A stretch of DNA of 64,000 nt from Cylicocyclus nassatus (taxonomy: Eukaryota > Nematoda > Chromadorea > Rhabditida > Strongylidae), in contig CATQJL010000001.1 in NCBI GenBank assembly GCA_958299035.1, positions 50,904,461-50,968,460 on the forward strand, written 5' to 3'. The notes under the pieces are model-generated. The model did not search any database. It saw nothing but the letters and a program-made list of their open reading frames with translations, and was not told where the DNA came from. Made by a program: the position numbers and the translations under genes. Shown piece by piece: positions 24,427 through 36,720 of this stretch; position 1 is the first letter of the stretch; each line of letters starts with the position of its first letter.

Positions 24427-27400
24427 ATGGATTGCATAGTGGCCGCTGCCACTGGTGCGCTGAAAGGTAAGTTAAAAACACTGCATCGATGACATTCTTA
24501 TGCACTTTCTTACAGGAATTAACTTACGCGAGAATTCCTTTACAAACCTCTTGCCGATCAAGAACTTGACCCCAAAACAAGATGAGATAACTAGCATGGT
24601 TTGGTCAGGAACGAAGCAGGTATATCGCAAACTTTTCACATTGTTGTTCCCCACTAAGCTCAAGTAATGCACTTGCATGATTTCCAGTCAGATGTTTTGG
24701 CGGCACTTCTTGATCGCTCGTTGAAACTGTATGACACCCAGACAAACTCTTTTGATGCCAAATTCAGCATATCTGGAGGAGAGGGTGCTGTACAAGGTTT
24801 ACACTGCTTGGAAAAGTAAGCTGTTGATTTAGTCATTTTTGAGCGGGCTTTTCTAAAATATTATAGTGCTTCCACACTGCTTAAAAAGTTAGATTTTGAT
24901 TTGGTAATAACCCTAATGCGGAATGTATTGCGAGAATGAGTAGCTCCAATGAGCTTTTATGTTTTTGAATAACATGATGACACTTAAGACTCCTTTTAGC
25001 GGTAAAATTGCATCGTGCGTAGAATCCGGAATGGTCAATGTTTGGAGCGAATCTGGAGAAAGCTGCAAAGATTGGGAGGCGGGCGAAGGAGTCAAAGTAA
25101 TGAGAGGTATTGAAGAGGATCAAGCTGTGTACTTTTTTGCTTTACATTGTTTGGTTGAGGTTCATCTACGCGAAATGAATTGCTTACGGGTGGGATAAAA
25201 CATTTAATAAAAACTTGGGACATTGAGACGGGGAAGCGTGTTTGGTCAGCTCGAAACGTGAGTTTATGCAACATTGGTGCTTTATTACGAAAGCATAATT
25301 TTATCTATAGGTACCTTTGGATTTCCTTGGCTTAGAAGTGCCCATAATGTGTACGGACGCTAGATTCATGGATGACAGTGGCACTATCTTGGAAGCTACA
25401 AAACTTCATGAGGTAACTCAATTTTGCAATGGTTTGCTGCAGCTTGCAACGGTTTGCTCTATTCCTCTGCGCTCGTAGATCTCTGTAAAGAGGTGCAAAT
25501 TTTTCTCACAAATCGCCTTAACATTAGTTTGCCCTCTAAAATTATCCTATCCTATCGTATCCTTCTTGGAATAGAGTATGAAGTCCCTTTGAAACTATAG
25601 CGCGAATCTACTATCTTTACCTGCTCTAATCATTAACGAAAGTAAGGTGTTTTATACTCAAATTGATTTACCTCTAGAAGAGACTACAAAGTCTTCTCTG
25701 GTTTTTAGATGCGGCTATATGATCCCCGTGCTCAGCGACGTCCCGTAAAGAAGATTCCATTTATGGATGTGCCAATCACGGCAGTCAGTCGCTGTTACAA
25801 GGATAACCATGTGTTAGCAGCCAATTCCATTGGCGAAATGGGACTGTTTGACTTACGGAGCAAAAGTGAGTTGTCTAAACTGAGGTGGAGTTGTATCTTG
25901 GGCGAGACAATTCAGCAAAAATTTTGGATCTATCTTTGCTGACTAAACCGCGTTTCTATTAGTCCATACTCAATTCTGCAACTCGCTCAACGTCAGAAAG
26001 TAGGAGGAACTATTTGTAGAATGGATATATCTTTCGGATATATGAACTGATCACATTTGTGGTTTTGAAGGGAAGTAGACGAATTCTGAATCTAAGGGCA
26101 CCAATTGACTCAGCGACGGTCAAATCTTATGCATCCTTTTAGATTCTTACCCATGCAGTTACTCATGAGTAACTGCATGGGTAAGAATCAATGAGTAAAC
26201 ACACTGAGTAGCCTGCCGTAAGCATAAATTTCAAAAGATTCATGGAATCTGACCATCTAATTTGCAGCAACCGCTGCGAACAGGAACTTTCCGAGTCAAA
26301 CAGTGCCCTTGGACTAACAAGGAAAGGATACTTGGTGACCGTGGCCTTTTGAAATGAAACGTATGCCAGTAAATGCGTCTTGAAGCGCTGATTCCAAATC
26401 TGTTTTCATTATCTGCTGTGCGCTGCTCTGAAAGAAGTTATGAACATCTTTTGTCACCAAAATTTGCGCTGTTTTTGATGCAAAATTCACCAATATCGTT
26501 AAAATGTTCGCTTACGCACTACACAAGAGCGTACAATTAAAGTAAAGCTTTATGTTAAGCTCAGGAAAACCGTCACCGATACATCAGAGTCTAAATGACT
26601 TGGATACTGACAATTTTCACTGCCTAAATCTCGCAAAATCAATCCGGAAAAAAGTCCATAACTTTGTCCAGCGAGTCGCACAGCAGATAGCGAACATAGA
26701 TTTAGAATCAGCGTTTCAGGGCGCATCTACTGGTATACAACTCATTGCAAAAGGCCACGGTCATTAAGTATCCTTCCCTCGTAAGAACTTGTCCACTCTT
26801 AATCAAAATATGGGAAGTAAGGGTTACTTACCGATTTAGCTAAACTCCAGTGAAGTCCGGTGACTTTTTTTTGACGAGTTATCAGCGGTACTATAGTCTT
26901 ACATGCATTCCAATTCTTACTTTCATCCGTTCTAGTCCATCCTGTCTGCAAGTATAAAGGTCAAGCCGGGGCTATCCGCTCCATAGATGCACATCCAACT
27001 GCTCCGTATGTGGCGACCTGCGGCATTGACAGATTTGTTCGAGTTCATGATATTGACACAAAGAAGCTTGCTCACAAGGTAGTACTAGTTGTTTCGATTA
27101 CGTTACGAGAGCTGCGTCATTGTAGATATACTGCAAAACCCGCTTAAATCGTGTGCTCATCACATCTGAATTGCCAAGCCTTTTGACGGTTTTGGAAGGA
27201 AACGATGAACAGGAATGGGAAGAGTTAAAGGTTGTCATTCATCGCGTTGTGTGTATCTTGCTGAGTGAACCGTGACATTTAAGAAAGAGATGAACTGTGA
27301 TAGCGATTCGGCAGAAGGCTCATCTGATGATGGCGCATCAGCTGATGAGGAAATATGGGAGAAACTGGATGTAAGTGGTGATTCTTCAGTGAAGAGTCGT

Positions 27401-28611
27401 CGATCTCGCATTCTCCAAAGAAAGCGAAAGGAGGATGAAGAGCTGGCCGAGGCGGTAGGCTTCAGCGCCGTGCATTGCCTTGACTCTTCCTTTAGAAGGT
27501 CTTTGCTGATCATGCACTTGTTCAGAATGGTGATGACGAAGAGCCTGCCTCAAAAAAGAAAAAAGTTCGCAAGCCAAAGAAGAGAAAAGAAAATAACGCT
27601 GACGAGGTGAGGCAATAGTATTTGCGATTGCTTCATGTTTTCGAGATCTTGTTTCGAGGTCCCGAAAGCTTTTGTTCATCAGTCACCGATCACCTTTCGA
27701 AATCCGACATGTCCAAACTCAAATAAAAGCTTTTCCTCTTGTAGATTTGTCATGGTAATTTTCCTCTTTCAAATGAGGAGTCTCTCCCTCAGGTCAGGCT
27801 AACAGGATTGCGTCGCTAAGGTTATACACAAGATAAGAAGGGAAAATTCGATTCGTTCAGTCTCGCTAAGCGATAGTGAATGACAAAAGAATGACAAAGT
27901 GTCGTTAGTGCGGCAGCGGAAGTCCAGGAAACTCAGACTCACAGTAATTACAAAAATAGTATGGACGATTACTGAGAAAGGCGTAGAAAAACTTTCTTGA
28001 AGTCTACATCCTTTAATAGTGCGAAATAGATTCAAAACGAATTGGTCAGTTTCCAGCAAAACCGTCCTTTTCAACTACTGGTAACTTCTAAGGGCTAGTA
28101 AGCCAAAGCATTTGGTCTGAATTTTTTTTCTTTGAAAACTTCCGCTACTGCACAGCCGATGCCTGGAGATTATGTTCATCTTATCACATGAAAAATATCA
28201 TCCAAACCCTTTTTAAATGAGATGCGAGTGCAATTTCTTGTCTTTCTTTTCATTCCACAACGAACACGGCTTTTTCGGCCTTAGAGCACGCGAAATTGGA
28301 CTTCCCACCATTTCCACCTTACCCGCATGCGACGACAAAAGTTAGATCTGGGTTCATGTTCCGAAAATTGTGCTTGAAACATAAAATCAAGATAGGGATC
28401 AATAAATCTTGATTATTTGCCCAGGTCAATGAAGAAAAACGCAAGAAAGCTAAGATAGTACAGGGCATCAAACGACACGACGAAATTAAAGAAGAGGTGT
28501 GTTACTTTCTCTCACAATTTTTTTTGAAATAGCGAATCCTAGGTTGACTCAGATGAAGAACCTCCGAAACGAATGCGAAAAATCGGAAAAGCCGTTGTAT
28601 GTTCTTCGTGA
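24427..28611 (+). CDS. WDR74: WDR74/Nsa1-type WD-repeat ribosome-biogenesis protein
   Basis: WDR74 is a nucleolar seven-bladed propeller of pre-60S particles, released by NVL2 in animals. Thirteen exons join with perfect phase: 24427-24466, 24516-24619, 24688-24815, 25000-25106, 25160-25257, 25311-25412, 25709-25865, 26936-27078, 27126-27230, 27284-27454, 27496-27606, 28425-28496 and 28543-28611, giving 468 residues and TGA. Diagnostic segments are TGALKGINL at the N-terminus, NELLTGGIKHLIKTWDIETG, ARNVPLDFLGLEVPI, RLYDPRAQRRPVKK, the family signature CKYKGQAGAIRSIDAHP and CGIDRFVRVHDIDTKKLAHK. The tail is acidic then lysine-rich (SKKKKVRKPKKRKE), fitting nucleolar targeting. Exon 10 contains an optional GTAAGT...TTCAG that leaves the frame if removed, so I kept it. 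The 248-bp gap from CABIN1 and a TGTCACAG just before the ATG suggest trans-splicing, possibly in an operon. Confidence 0.93.
26142..26189. repeat. 48-bp perfect palindrome in WDR74 intron 7
   Basis: The sequence from GATTCTTACCCATGCAG to its inverse is exactly self-complementary over 24 bp each side with no spacer. It lies in the 1,070-bp intron 25866-26935. No flanking duplication was identified. The 71-codon open frame at 26552-26767 in the same intron is unassigned. Confidence 0.85.
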
Positions 28612-28625
28612 ATATGTTTACTTCA

Positions 28626-29174
28626 GGGTGCCTTCATACCGCGCCGGCGGCCGCCGCTAGCAGCCCGTAGCAGCCGCCAGCAGCCCGTATCCGCCGCTGG
28701 CCGCTTTTGTCACAGAAGCCAAAATCACCAAATTCTTACCACTTTGAGTGCGCCCGCCCACCTCTCACGCTTCTTTCTTTTTGCGGCTAATGTGCAGTCC
28801 CACTTTCACCATTGCAGAGTTATTGAAGATAAGCATCGACCAAGGATATGATTGAAACAGAACACGCATAAAAAATAACACTGCAGAAATTTGACGCATC
28901 CAAAGTCGAAATATGGTTCAATTGCGAGAGGGAAACTGAGCACCAATGGGATAACCAATGCACGACAACAAGATTATAACAATAATGGACGCAAATATTA
29001 TATATGAGATCGAATTGCGACAAGAGGCAGAAAAAAGCGCGGGGGACGGAAAGCGTGGTCGGTTGCACTTGAAATAGTAAGAATTTGACGATTTTGCGCT
29101 TCTATGACAAAAGCGGCCAGCGGCGGCTGCTACGGGCTGCTAGCGGCGGCTGCCGGCGCGGTATGAAGGCACCC
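28626..29174. mobile_element. 549-bp MITE, TCA duplication, just after WDR74
   Basis: Inverted ends of about 90 bp begin GGGTGCCTTCATACCGCGCC and contain CGCTAGCAGCCCGTAGCAG and CGCTGGCCGCTTTTGTCA. TCA flanks both sides (28623-28625, 29175-29177). The 3-bp duplication and GGG start fit a PIF/Harbinger-like element. It starts 14 bp after the WDR74 stop codon, so it must supply or displace the gene's 3' UTR. Confidence 0.85.
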
Positions 29175-29423
29175 TCATTTCACTGGCTGCCGTCTTTTTT
29201 TTGAGAACTTGAATGTGCTGTGATCTCTTTGTTATATCGTTGATGCTGTTGTTGTTGTTGCTCTGTTGCACAAAGTTTGTTGCTTCCTTATTGTTCGGCT
29301 TTGTTACATTGTTGTAATCTCTAAATCCTCATCAAATCTCTTGCTTATCTATTGATTTATTTGCTGCAAATTATCTATCCGTTGTTACTGTAGAGCTTAT
29401 ATATAAATAGGATTTTTTTTGAT

Positions 29424-30103
29424 ATGAAGTGAGTGCCGGGCTCCGCCCGGCACTCAAAACACTATGATAAAGCTCTCTTCCGTACCCCTATACAACCTTT
29501 CCCTTTGCCCACGTCTACATGCCAATTCCCTATTCCCGCTGTTCTAAAAATCAGCATGTTCGATTACCCTCCTGTGCCAACTCCCAGCCCCACAGCTCAA
29601 ACTTTGCAAAAAAGTCGATAAAGTCGATAAAAGTAATGGATGATTAAAAACTAATATTGTTTTCGTAATCAGCATGGTCGATTACCCCCTGTGCCAGTTT
29701 GGTCCGGATCATCGAAATTTTATTTTTGGACCGACACCCAGCCCCGCAGGTTAAACTTCGAAAAAAACGATGAAATCGATATCGATTACAACGGAAAGTA
29801 GCCTATGACACCCGATCGGCCCGGAAGTGTATGTATGCAAAGTTTGGTCCGGATCGGTCCAAAAATAAAATTTTCTATTCGGAACATATAGGCTGTATAC
29901 CAGCCAGCATCGGTCCCGCGCCAGTATGCCCTGCGACGACGCACCGTCGCATGCGACGTGCCTTAACGCGTAGCATAGTTCGCACGCGTCACACCGCACC
30001 GTCGCAAGCTGCCGCAGGCGCGATGTCGCATAACCGATGCTGGTTGGTACAGCATATACGTGCAGACATACAGACAAACAGACATTCAGCTTTATATATA
30101 AGA
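29424..30103 (-). mobile_element. Degenerate Helitron-like composite
   Basis: Read on the minus strand it has the TCTTATATATAAAGCTGAATG start and the conserved TTGGTCCGGATCGG... TATCGATTTCATCG body of the copies at 4.0 and 57.5 kb. It ends near a GCCGGGCGGAGCCCGGC hairpin. Parts of the body occur twice (about 29545-29700 and 29660-29880), so this is a rearranged or tandem copy. The CTAG end is not intact. A smaller palindromic element is inserted at about 29890-30054. Confidence 0.6.
29890..30054. mobile_element. About 165-bp MITE nested in the Helitron-like copy
   Basis: The inverted ends are GCTGTATACCAGCCAGCATCGG and GCTGTACCAACCAGCATCGG. The interior is rich in GCGACG repeats. The surrounding Helitron sequence GGAACATA...TACGT, continuous in the 4.0-kb copy, is split by it with an ATA-type overlap, so the insertion is younger than the host copy. 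Confidence 0.65.
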
Positions 30104-30211
30104 AGATGTACCTGCAGGCTGATCGCGAAAAAATGATACGGTGGTGCAACTCTAGCTTGCCACGACACTTCCTCCCAACGCTATTTCGTGATCTTGTTTG
30201 AAAGAGCGTTA

Positions 30212-32213
30212 GGCCTAAGGCATACCTTCAGCGATCCAATCGTCACGATCTTCGATCGCTGCGACCAGACTGCCTGGGCGACCGTTCATTGCGTCAAAAT
30301 CGCCCATCGCTTGACTCTTGGGCATACCCGTAGCGATTTTGTGAACGCTCACGCACCATACCGCATTATACGCGTTTTGGAGAACTTGCGCTAAATTTTC
30401 TGAAGTGCATTTACTCGAGAGGATTCGAGCAGAATGTGGCGCCATATGCTTTAAGAGAACATTACATCATACAAGGAAGGATACGGATTCACACACATCC
30501 CAGTATTTACCAACGTCTACTGGCGCAATTTTAGTAGTTACATCTGCGATGAAATCGACTAGTTTATAAAATTTTGAGTTCTCTCTCGGTAACTGGTAGG
30601 CACATAGGTTAGCTTTGTTGTAAAATCATTCTTCTGTCTTTGTAGAAAACTCTGAGTAGGTTATTTCAATAACAAGTGCTGGGCGAGCTCTTGTCTGCCA
30701 ATCTGCGAGCGATTATACAAATCATTCATTCTCTGAATAAAAGACACCAGCAAGCTTTGCGTACATTTAATTAACAAGTTTACAAGTGAGGTTCTTGATG
30801 AGACATGTTCAAGCTCTTAAAACAACGCGAGTTCGATCATGTTTATGCACGAATTCCCAATAGTGACTTACCAAATCGCGTTAATAATAAGAAGTAAAGC
30901 TTTTTAATGTAATGTGTAAATGTAACCAAAAACTCCGTTTCGTTCCTGCCCTTAGACGGAGTAAAAGTATTTACAGACCTTCCCCGGAACTCCTCAGTAA
31001 GGAAGGAAGGTCTGTAAAACCTATTTTCAATAATAAGAAGTAAATTTATTGAGTAGTGTAAACTATGTGTATGAACTTTTTTGAAAAATTTTTAAGTTTT
31101 TTTCTTTTTTCTAAAAATTGTTAAGATATTGTATCAAAACTGTGATAGTAATAGAATTACTTACTTTTAAAAGAATATACTTAAATATAGAATATTTATC
31201 CTATAATATAAGAGCTCCACTATATATATATATGAGCTCCACTATACATAACCACATAACTTTTGATAATATTCAAAATGAAGTATACCATGTTTAATGT
31301 GTTTATAAAAGAAATGATAATGGAATGTATTGAACATGAATCATTCTCAGTGTATAGTTTGAGATACATAGTACAGTTTGTTCTATTCGTAAAGACTTTT
31401 GAAAATTTTGATATTATTATTATTGTGTAGATTATATTTATATAATATGAAATCGTTTCTGTGTAAACACTTGTAAACACTAGACAAAATTGTGTCTTTG
31501 TCATATCCGTTTGATTCCAAACATTCTTTTAGTTGTAAAATCTTTTCAAGAAAATCTGAGAACGCGCTATTAACTTATAAAGGGACGTACGCGAAGCGTG
31601 CTCGTGTCTCTTAATCAGGTAGTGAATGATATATGTCTGAGCGACCGTTGCACATCTACTCTATCCACTTCGGAAATTATAGCAGGAACAATCGAGATTT
31701 GGTCACTACTTGTAATCAATAAACAAGAACAGAGAAGATTAATACATTGCGAGAACAGTAAATGTTAACAGAGAGGGTGTGGTGACATGTGGGAAGCATT
31801 CCATACTATATGACTCGCATGTGTTGTTTTCAAGGATTAATAGTATGGAATGTTACATGACCTACCTTCTCTCATGCAGAGAGGAAGCGCTTGTGTGAGA
31901 TGGAATAGTCCTAAACAAAATTCGCATTTGCAAAAAAATACAAAACTTCATAATAAAGAAGAAGCTACTCGAGCGATTCGCTCATCGCTGGGTCGGACCT
32001 AGCGACGGCGACATCGCTGAGTTCCAGCGATGTCGCGACGATTTCCCTGCTGAGGTATGCCCGCCTAAAAATGGCCCGCGATCCTTCGCGGCGTCAATCT
32101 AACCCCGACGCGGCGGACCACACAGTTGGAAGCGCCTGCGCTGCGAATTCGGAACATATGTCCAAGTTGGAATTTGCGACGCGACTGGGATCGCGGGAGG
32201 TATGCCTTAGGCC
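30212..32213. mobile_element. 2,002-bp element with 15-bp perfect inverted ends and TTA duplication
   Basis: The left end GGCCTAAGGCATACC (30212-30226) is matched exactly by its inverse at 32199-32213. TTA lies immediately outside both (30209-30211, 32214-32216). Just inside the ends the two sides remain similar (CAGCGATCC against CGCGATCCC). The interior is very AT-rich, with no transposase-like frame above 94 codons. The end sequence and TTA target place it with the Harbinger-like MITEs in this window, but it is ten times longer. It could also be two partial elements that happen to face each other. Confidence 0.6.
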
Positions 32214-33218
32214 TTAGGCATAGGGAGGAAGGGGGTGTTTCCACTACTAGTGGAGCGTTCCAGGGCACCGTTCACCCAATTGAATGATCAGATTCTGATG
32301 TTGTATAACGCCAATGCGGAGCACCTAGCTGAGTATTCGCCTAAGCCTGCTGCAAAAGGCGGTTTGCGAAGAGATAATATTGCTCCAGAAGGTATAAGCG
32401 GCATAGGCGGCATCGCCCACTGGGTGGTCTGAAGATAATAAGTTCAAGATTGGGCTTCAGTATAGATAGGAGTGTCGAAATTTAATAATCAAAACGAACG
32501 TCGGATCTGTGATAATCCAAAGTATAGGAAGGTATTTTCGCTGCATTTGATGCAGTTTTTCATGCTCTTCCAAATGGTTTTTTATGTTGCAGTTCAACAA
32601 TTGAGCCGTCGGAAAATTACCATTTGATTCAACTGGCTTGGCTTCGGGAAGGCGGGGCTTCGTGACTTGATTAAGGCTAAGTAATGATTACAGAACAAGC
32701 GCACGAGAGAGACGCAGACTCGTCGCGGGCGCAAGGCAGAGGTGCGATAGGTGAAGCCGGGCCCCCAAAAGTAAAGGTGGTTCCTGCTATCACCGGCCGC
32801 AAAAGTGAAGGTGGTAGTGCCGGACATTCACCTCCCAAAAATGTCGATCGGGGGGGGGGGCGAGCACAGGACGGACTTTGGGTTTGGGTTTTTTGTTTTT
32901 TTTGGTTTGGGTTTTTTCGGGCTTTTGGGTTTTGATTTTTTTCGCTGAAACTGAAAAAAGGAAATTAAGCAAAACGAGCGCAAAAGAAAGTATTGAGAGC
33001 ATATTCTATGTAGTTTACTTTTAGGAAGTCGACGTCGCCTACTGCGAGCACCTGGAGGCCATCACCGGCTTTTACACATATACGCCTCAGCACTTTCTAT
33101 GATAGAGCAAAGCTTCATGATGACTTCGGATAACTGAAGAGCTCCAACCCAACGGTCCTCTTTAGGGCCAATAACCGTGATCCAACGGCCCTCTCTAGGG
33201 CCACAAATACGATGAGTA

Positions 33219-34881
33219 AGTGAGCGTTAGCCCAGTGGAAACGGCTTAGAGTAATACAGCTGTCGTCATACCCTCGATACACAGAGCCACGTACTCTGGT
33301 AACCTTCACTTTGAGGGCTATGAGGGGACACAACCTTCACCTGGAAAAAAACAGAAGTCATCCGGGGCGAAGCCCCGGATGTTATCATCTTGACTATTTC
33401 GGAACGAATGCTAATGAAGCAAATATGGGGAATAATATCGTTAGTTCATCTCAGCGAAACCGAGAATTTGCGTTTTATAGCCTTTTTGCGTTGAAAGGAA
33501 GGTTTCTGTGGAATTTTCGCCAGAATTCAAGACGAAATTTCTCTGTTAACCTCTCATTTGACCAAAATTGAGTATCAGAAGTTTAGAAAAGCTGTTGGAG
33601 TTATATTAAAAGAGAAACTGCGCTTAAATCTATCGCAGATGGTCGCGCATGAGAACGCTGGTCTATCTCGCTAATGAGTGGCTTTCAAAGCTTGGGACGT
33701 TGTCAGTTCTCCTCGCCGTGTCATGACGATCAGAATGATGTATAATGTTGCAGGGTTTCGTTGAGACCCCGCAGAGATCTACGACCAGAGCCAAATGCCC
33801 CGTCGGCTCTGGTCTGTCTCCGCTGCTCGTCTGCTCCGCGCGCTGCGCGCTACCTCGCTACCCCAAACGCGGGGCGCGGGGCATTTGGCTCTGGTACCCT
33901 TTTCTTCGCTGTTTCGAACCCAATTTTAGCAAGCTATATATCATTTTGAAGCTCTTAATCTCTATTTTCACGCTGACAATATCCCAGAACCACATCCTTT
34001 GATTTGATCGGGGAATTCGGCAAAAACCTTGTTTTTGAAAATCTCTTGTTTTTCTTCTAGTTTAACTCTTTTCACGCGGTTTTTTCGTGCATTCTATAGA
34101 TCTTGCTTCTGCTCATAATGCAGACAACCACCCAGCCCTTACTTCTTCGATTATGGTAGAATTTTTTGCGAAAAATCGTAAAAAGTGCGTTTTTCTTTAC
34201 CTTATTCTGTTTCAGTGCTTTTGCAGCGATTTTTTTCCACCTTGGGCGATTGTTGCTCAGAACAATAAGCGCAACAATCCAGACAACGTCCCTGGAAACA
34301 GGAACGTCAATGCTGGGGTAAAAATTCAAAGGACGCATCAAAAATCAAAACCCCGTGTTGCGAATTGCTGGTCCTGGAGCGAAAACTTGCACCTTGAAAA
34401 GCCGCCAACTGAAAGATTTCAAACCTTTTTTGCAGCGTTTTTATCCGGTTTTCAGCCGTTTCTTTTGCTTTTTATATCCGTTTTACGTCATTTTCTCATC
34501 TCTGATCTTCTTTGGACAACCTTCACTATTTTTGACGTCAGATGTTCAAACAACCTTCACTTTTGACGCCCTGTCTCTAGACTATCGAAGGTATGGCTGT
34601 CGTAACACCAAATACGAAGCAGTTTATTATAGATGACACAGGCTGCAGTATAGGAATATGACCATGAGTATCATAAGCCCTCGGCTGGTGACGACGGCTA
34701 CGACGACGGGGCAAACGTCCGCCCGGGGATGAGGGGAGCGCCACCGCTCGGGAGCTGGGATCGAAACCTCACTACTTGAAGATGCTGACGCGGCCACGCC
34801 CTGAAATAGATGATTCAGCGCTGGCTTACTGTAGGCTTAGATGTTAAGATAAAATTCCGGCGCGTAGCGCTGCTCTTACAA
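33219..34881. mobile_element. 1,663-bp insertion within the foldback arm
   Basis: The uninterrupted sequence on the other arm reads, inverted, CGATGAGTACAACTGC. On this arm GTA occurs at both sides (33216-33218 and 34882-34884), implying a 3-bp duplication. The insert lacks obvious inverted ends. It contains a small hairpin element (33784-33895, GACCAGAGCCAAATGCCCCG and inverse) and a tRNA-like stretch near its right end. It may be a composite. Confidence 0.55.
34680..34860 (-). mobile_element. SINE-like, tRNA-derived stretch
   Basis: On the minus strand GAGGTTTCGATCCC matches a pol III B box, with GGGCGTGGCCGCGTCAGC about 40 bp upstream as a possible A box. No cloverleaf can be completed, so this is a tRNA-derived repeat and not a functional tRNA. 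Confidence 0.4.
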
Positions 34882-36720
34882 GTACAACTGCATAAATATT
34901 TTGAATAAACGTGTTAATGAAATAGTGTATCTCTTAGTGATACTCAGCTAGACTTTATGTGACTTTATGTTTTATCAAGTACATTTTGTTATGACGTACT
35001 GTGAAGAAAGTAGGTCGATCCAGGCACTAACCGCCGAGAACCAGAATTTCGAATGATAAAATCATGCGATGATTCCATTGTTATAAATCTGCTGGTTGAA
35101 GGCGTCAGCAATTGCGACTTCATAGGTTTTGAAGGGTAAGTGTTGTTCTACCAGACAGTGAAAGGAACAGTTTGGTTTGAGGAGTGGCCGCCGAGAACGA
35201 GAATTTTGAAAAATCACGCGATTTTAGGTTGCTTAATCACACCTGACATTTACACTTTTACAAATCCGGACTTTGAAGGTGTGTAATGTTGCAAATTCAT
35301 AGGTTCTGTAGAGAAAGGTTTGCCCTATTAGAAAATGTCTTAACTGTACCGATCCATTGAAACATCGCCGAGATCCAGGCTTTTTAAAAACAGGTAAAAA
35401 ACCGTTTTTCAGCTCATAACTTCTTCACAACTGCATGAATCATGTTGCGACTTCATAGGTTAGATTCTCCTTTTCAAGAGCTTTCAAATGATATATAATA
35501 TGTGGGGGATTCAATGTTTCTTGCAGCTCTAACCCGGGGTGGAGTACTTCTCTTCACTAATTCTCCACCCCGCCCATTTCAATATATTGGCTGGAGGCCG
35601 CCAGTGGAGAATTAGTGAAGAGAAGTACTCCACCCCCGGGCACATGCCGTGGGAGGCGTGAATCCCCCACATACTATATATCACTAGCTGGCTTACCCGG
35701 CCCTTACCAGTCGCAACATGATTCATGCAGTTCTGAAGAAGTTATGAGCTGAAAAACGGTTTTTTACCTGTTTTTCAAAAGCCTGGATCTCGGCGATGTT
35801 TCAATAGATCGGAACAGTTAAGACACATTCTAATAGGGCAAACCTTTCTCTACAGAACCTATGAAGTAGCAACATCACACACCTTCAAAGTCCGGATTTG
35901 TAAAAGTGTGAATGTCAGCTGTCATTAAGCAACCTAGAATCGCGTGATTTTTCAAAATTCTCGCTCTCGGCGGCTACTCCTCAGATCAAACTGTTTTTTT
36001 CACTATCTGGTAGAACAACACTTACCCTTCAAAACCTATGAAGTCGCAATTGCTGGCGCCTTCAACCAGCAGATTTATAACAATGGAATCATCGCATGAT
36101 TTTATCATTCGAAATTCTGGTTCTCGGCGGTTAGTGCCTGGATCGACCTACTTTCTTCACAGTACGTCATAACAAAATGTACTTGATAAAACACATAAAG
36201 TCTGGCTGAGTATCACTCACAAATACACTATTTTATTAGCACGTTTATTTAAAATATTTATGCAGTTGTACTCATCGTATTTGTGGCCCTAAAGAGGGCC
36301 GCTGGGTCACAGTTATTGGCCCCAAAGAGGTGGGTTAGCCCGTTGGGTTAGAGCTCTTCAGTTATCCGAAGTCATCGTGAAGCTTTGCTCTATCGTAGAA
36401 AGTGCTGAGGCGTACCTATATGCGTCCATGCCGGTGATGGCCTCCAGGTGCTCGCAGTGGGCGACGGCGACTTCCTAAAAGTAAACTACATAGAATATGC
36501 TCTTAATACTTTCTTTTGCGTTCGTTTTGCTTAATTCTCTTTTTTTCAGTTTCAGCAAAAAAAAATTCAAAACCCAAAAGTGAAGGTGATCACCCTGTAC
36601 CAGCTCAAAAGTGAAGGTAGGCGGAGAATCGGCTCCGACTATCGCACCTCTGCGCAAGAGGCCTCAATCAACTCACAAATCTTCGCCTTCCCGAAGCCAA
36701 GCTAGTTGAATCAAAGGTCA

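Larger units (their letters stand above)
32619..36718. mobile_element. Large foldback element, about 2.4 kb, with a 1.66-kb insertion in its left arm
   Basis: The outer ends are ACCATTTGATTCAACTGG and its inverse, followed by GCTTGGCTTCGGGAAGGCG. The two arms are complementary nearly throughout. Left 33030-33215 pairs with right 36265-36475, left 34885-35530 pairs with right 35640-36255, and the centre is a short palindrome around TGGAGTACTTCTCTTCACTA (35537-35635). The arm sequence is continuous on the right (near 36269) but split on the left by 33219-34881. No protein-coding frame is apparent. A 177-bp relative with the same ends lies at 60416-60592. Confidence 0.75.

Noticed and set aside
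32684..33002. Open frames in the foldback arm on both strands
   Set aside because: They run through repeats and homopolymer stretches and recur in inverted form near 36.5 kb, so they are products of the repeat.
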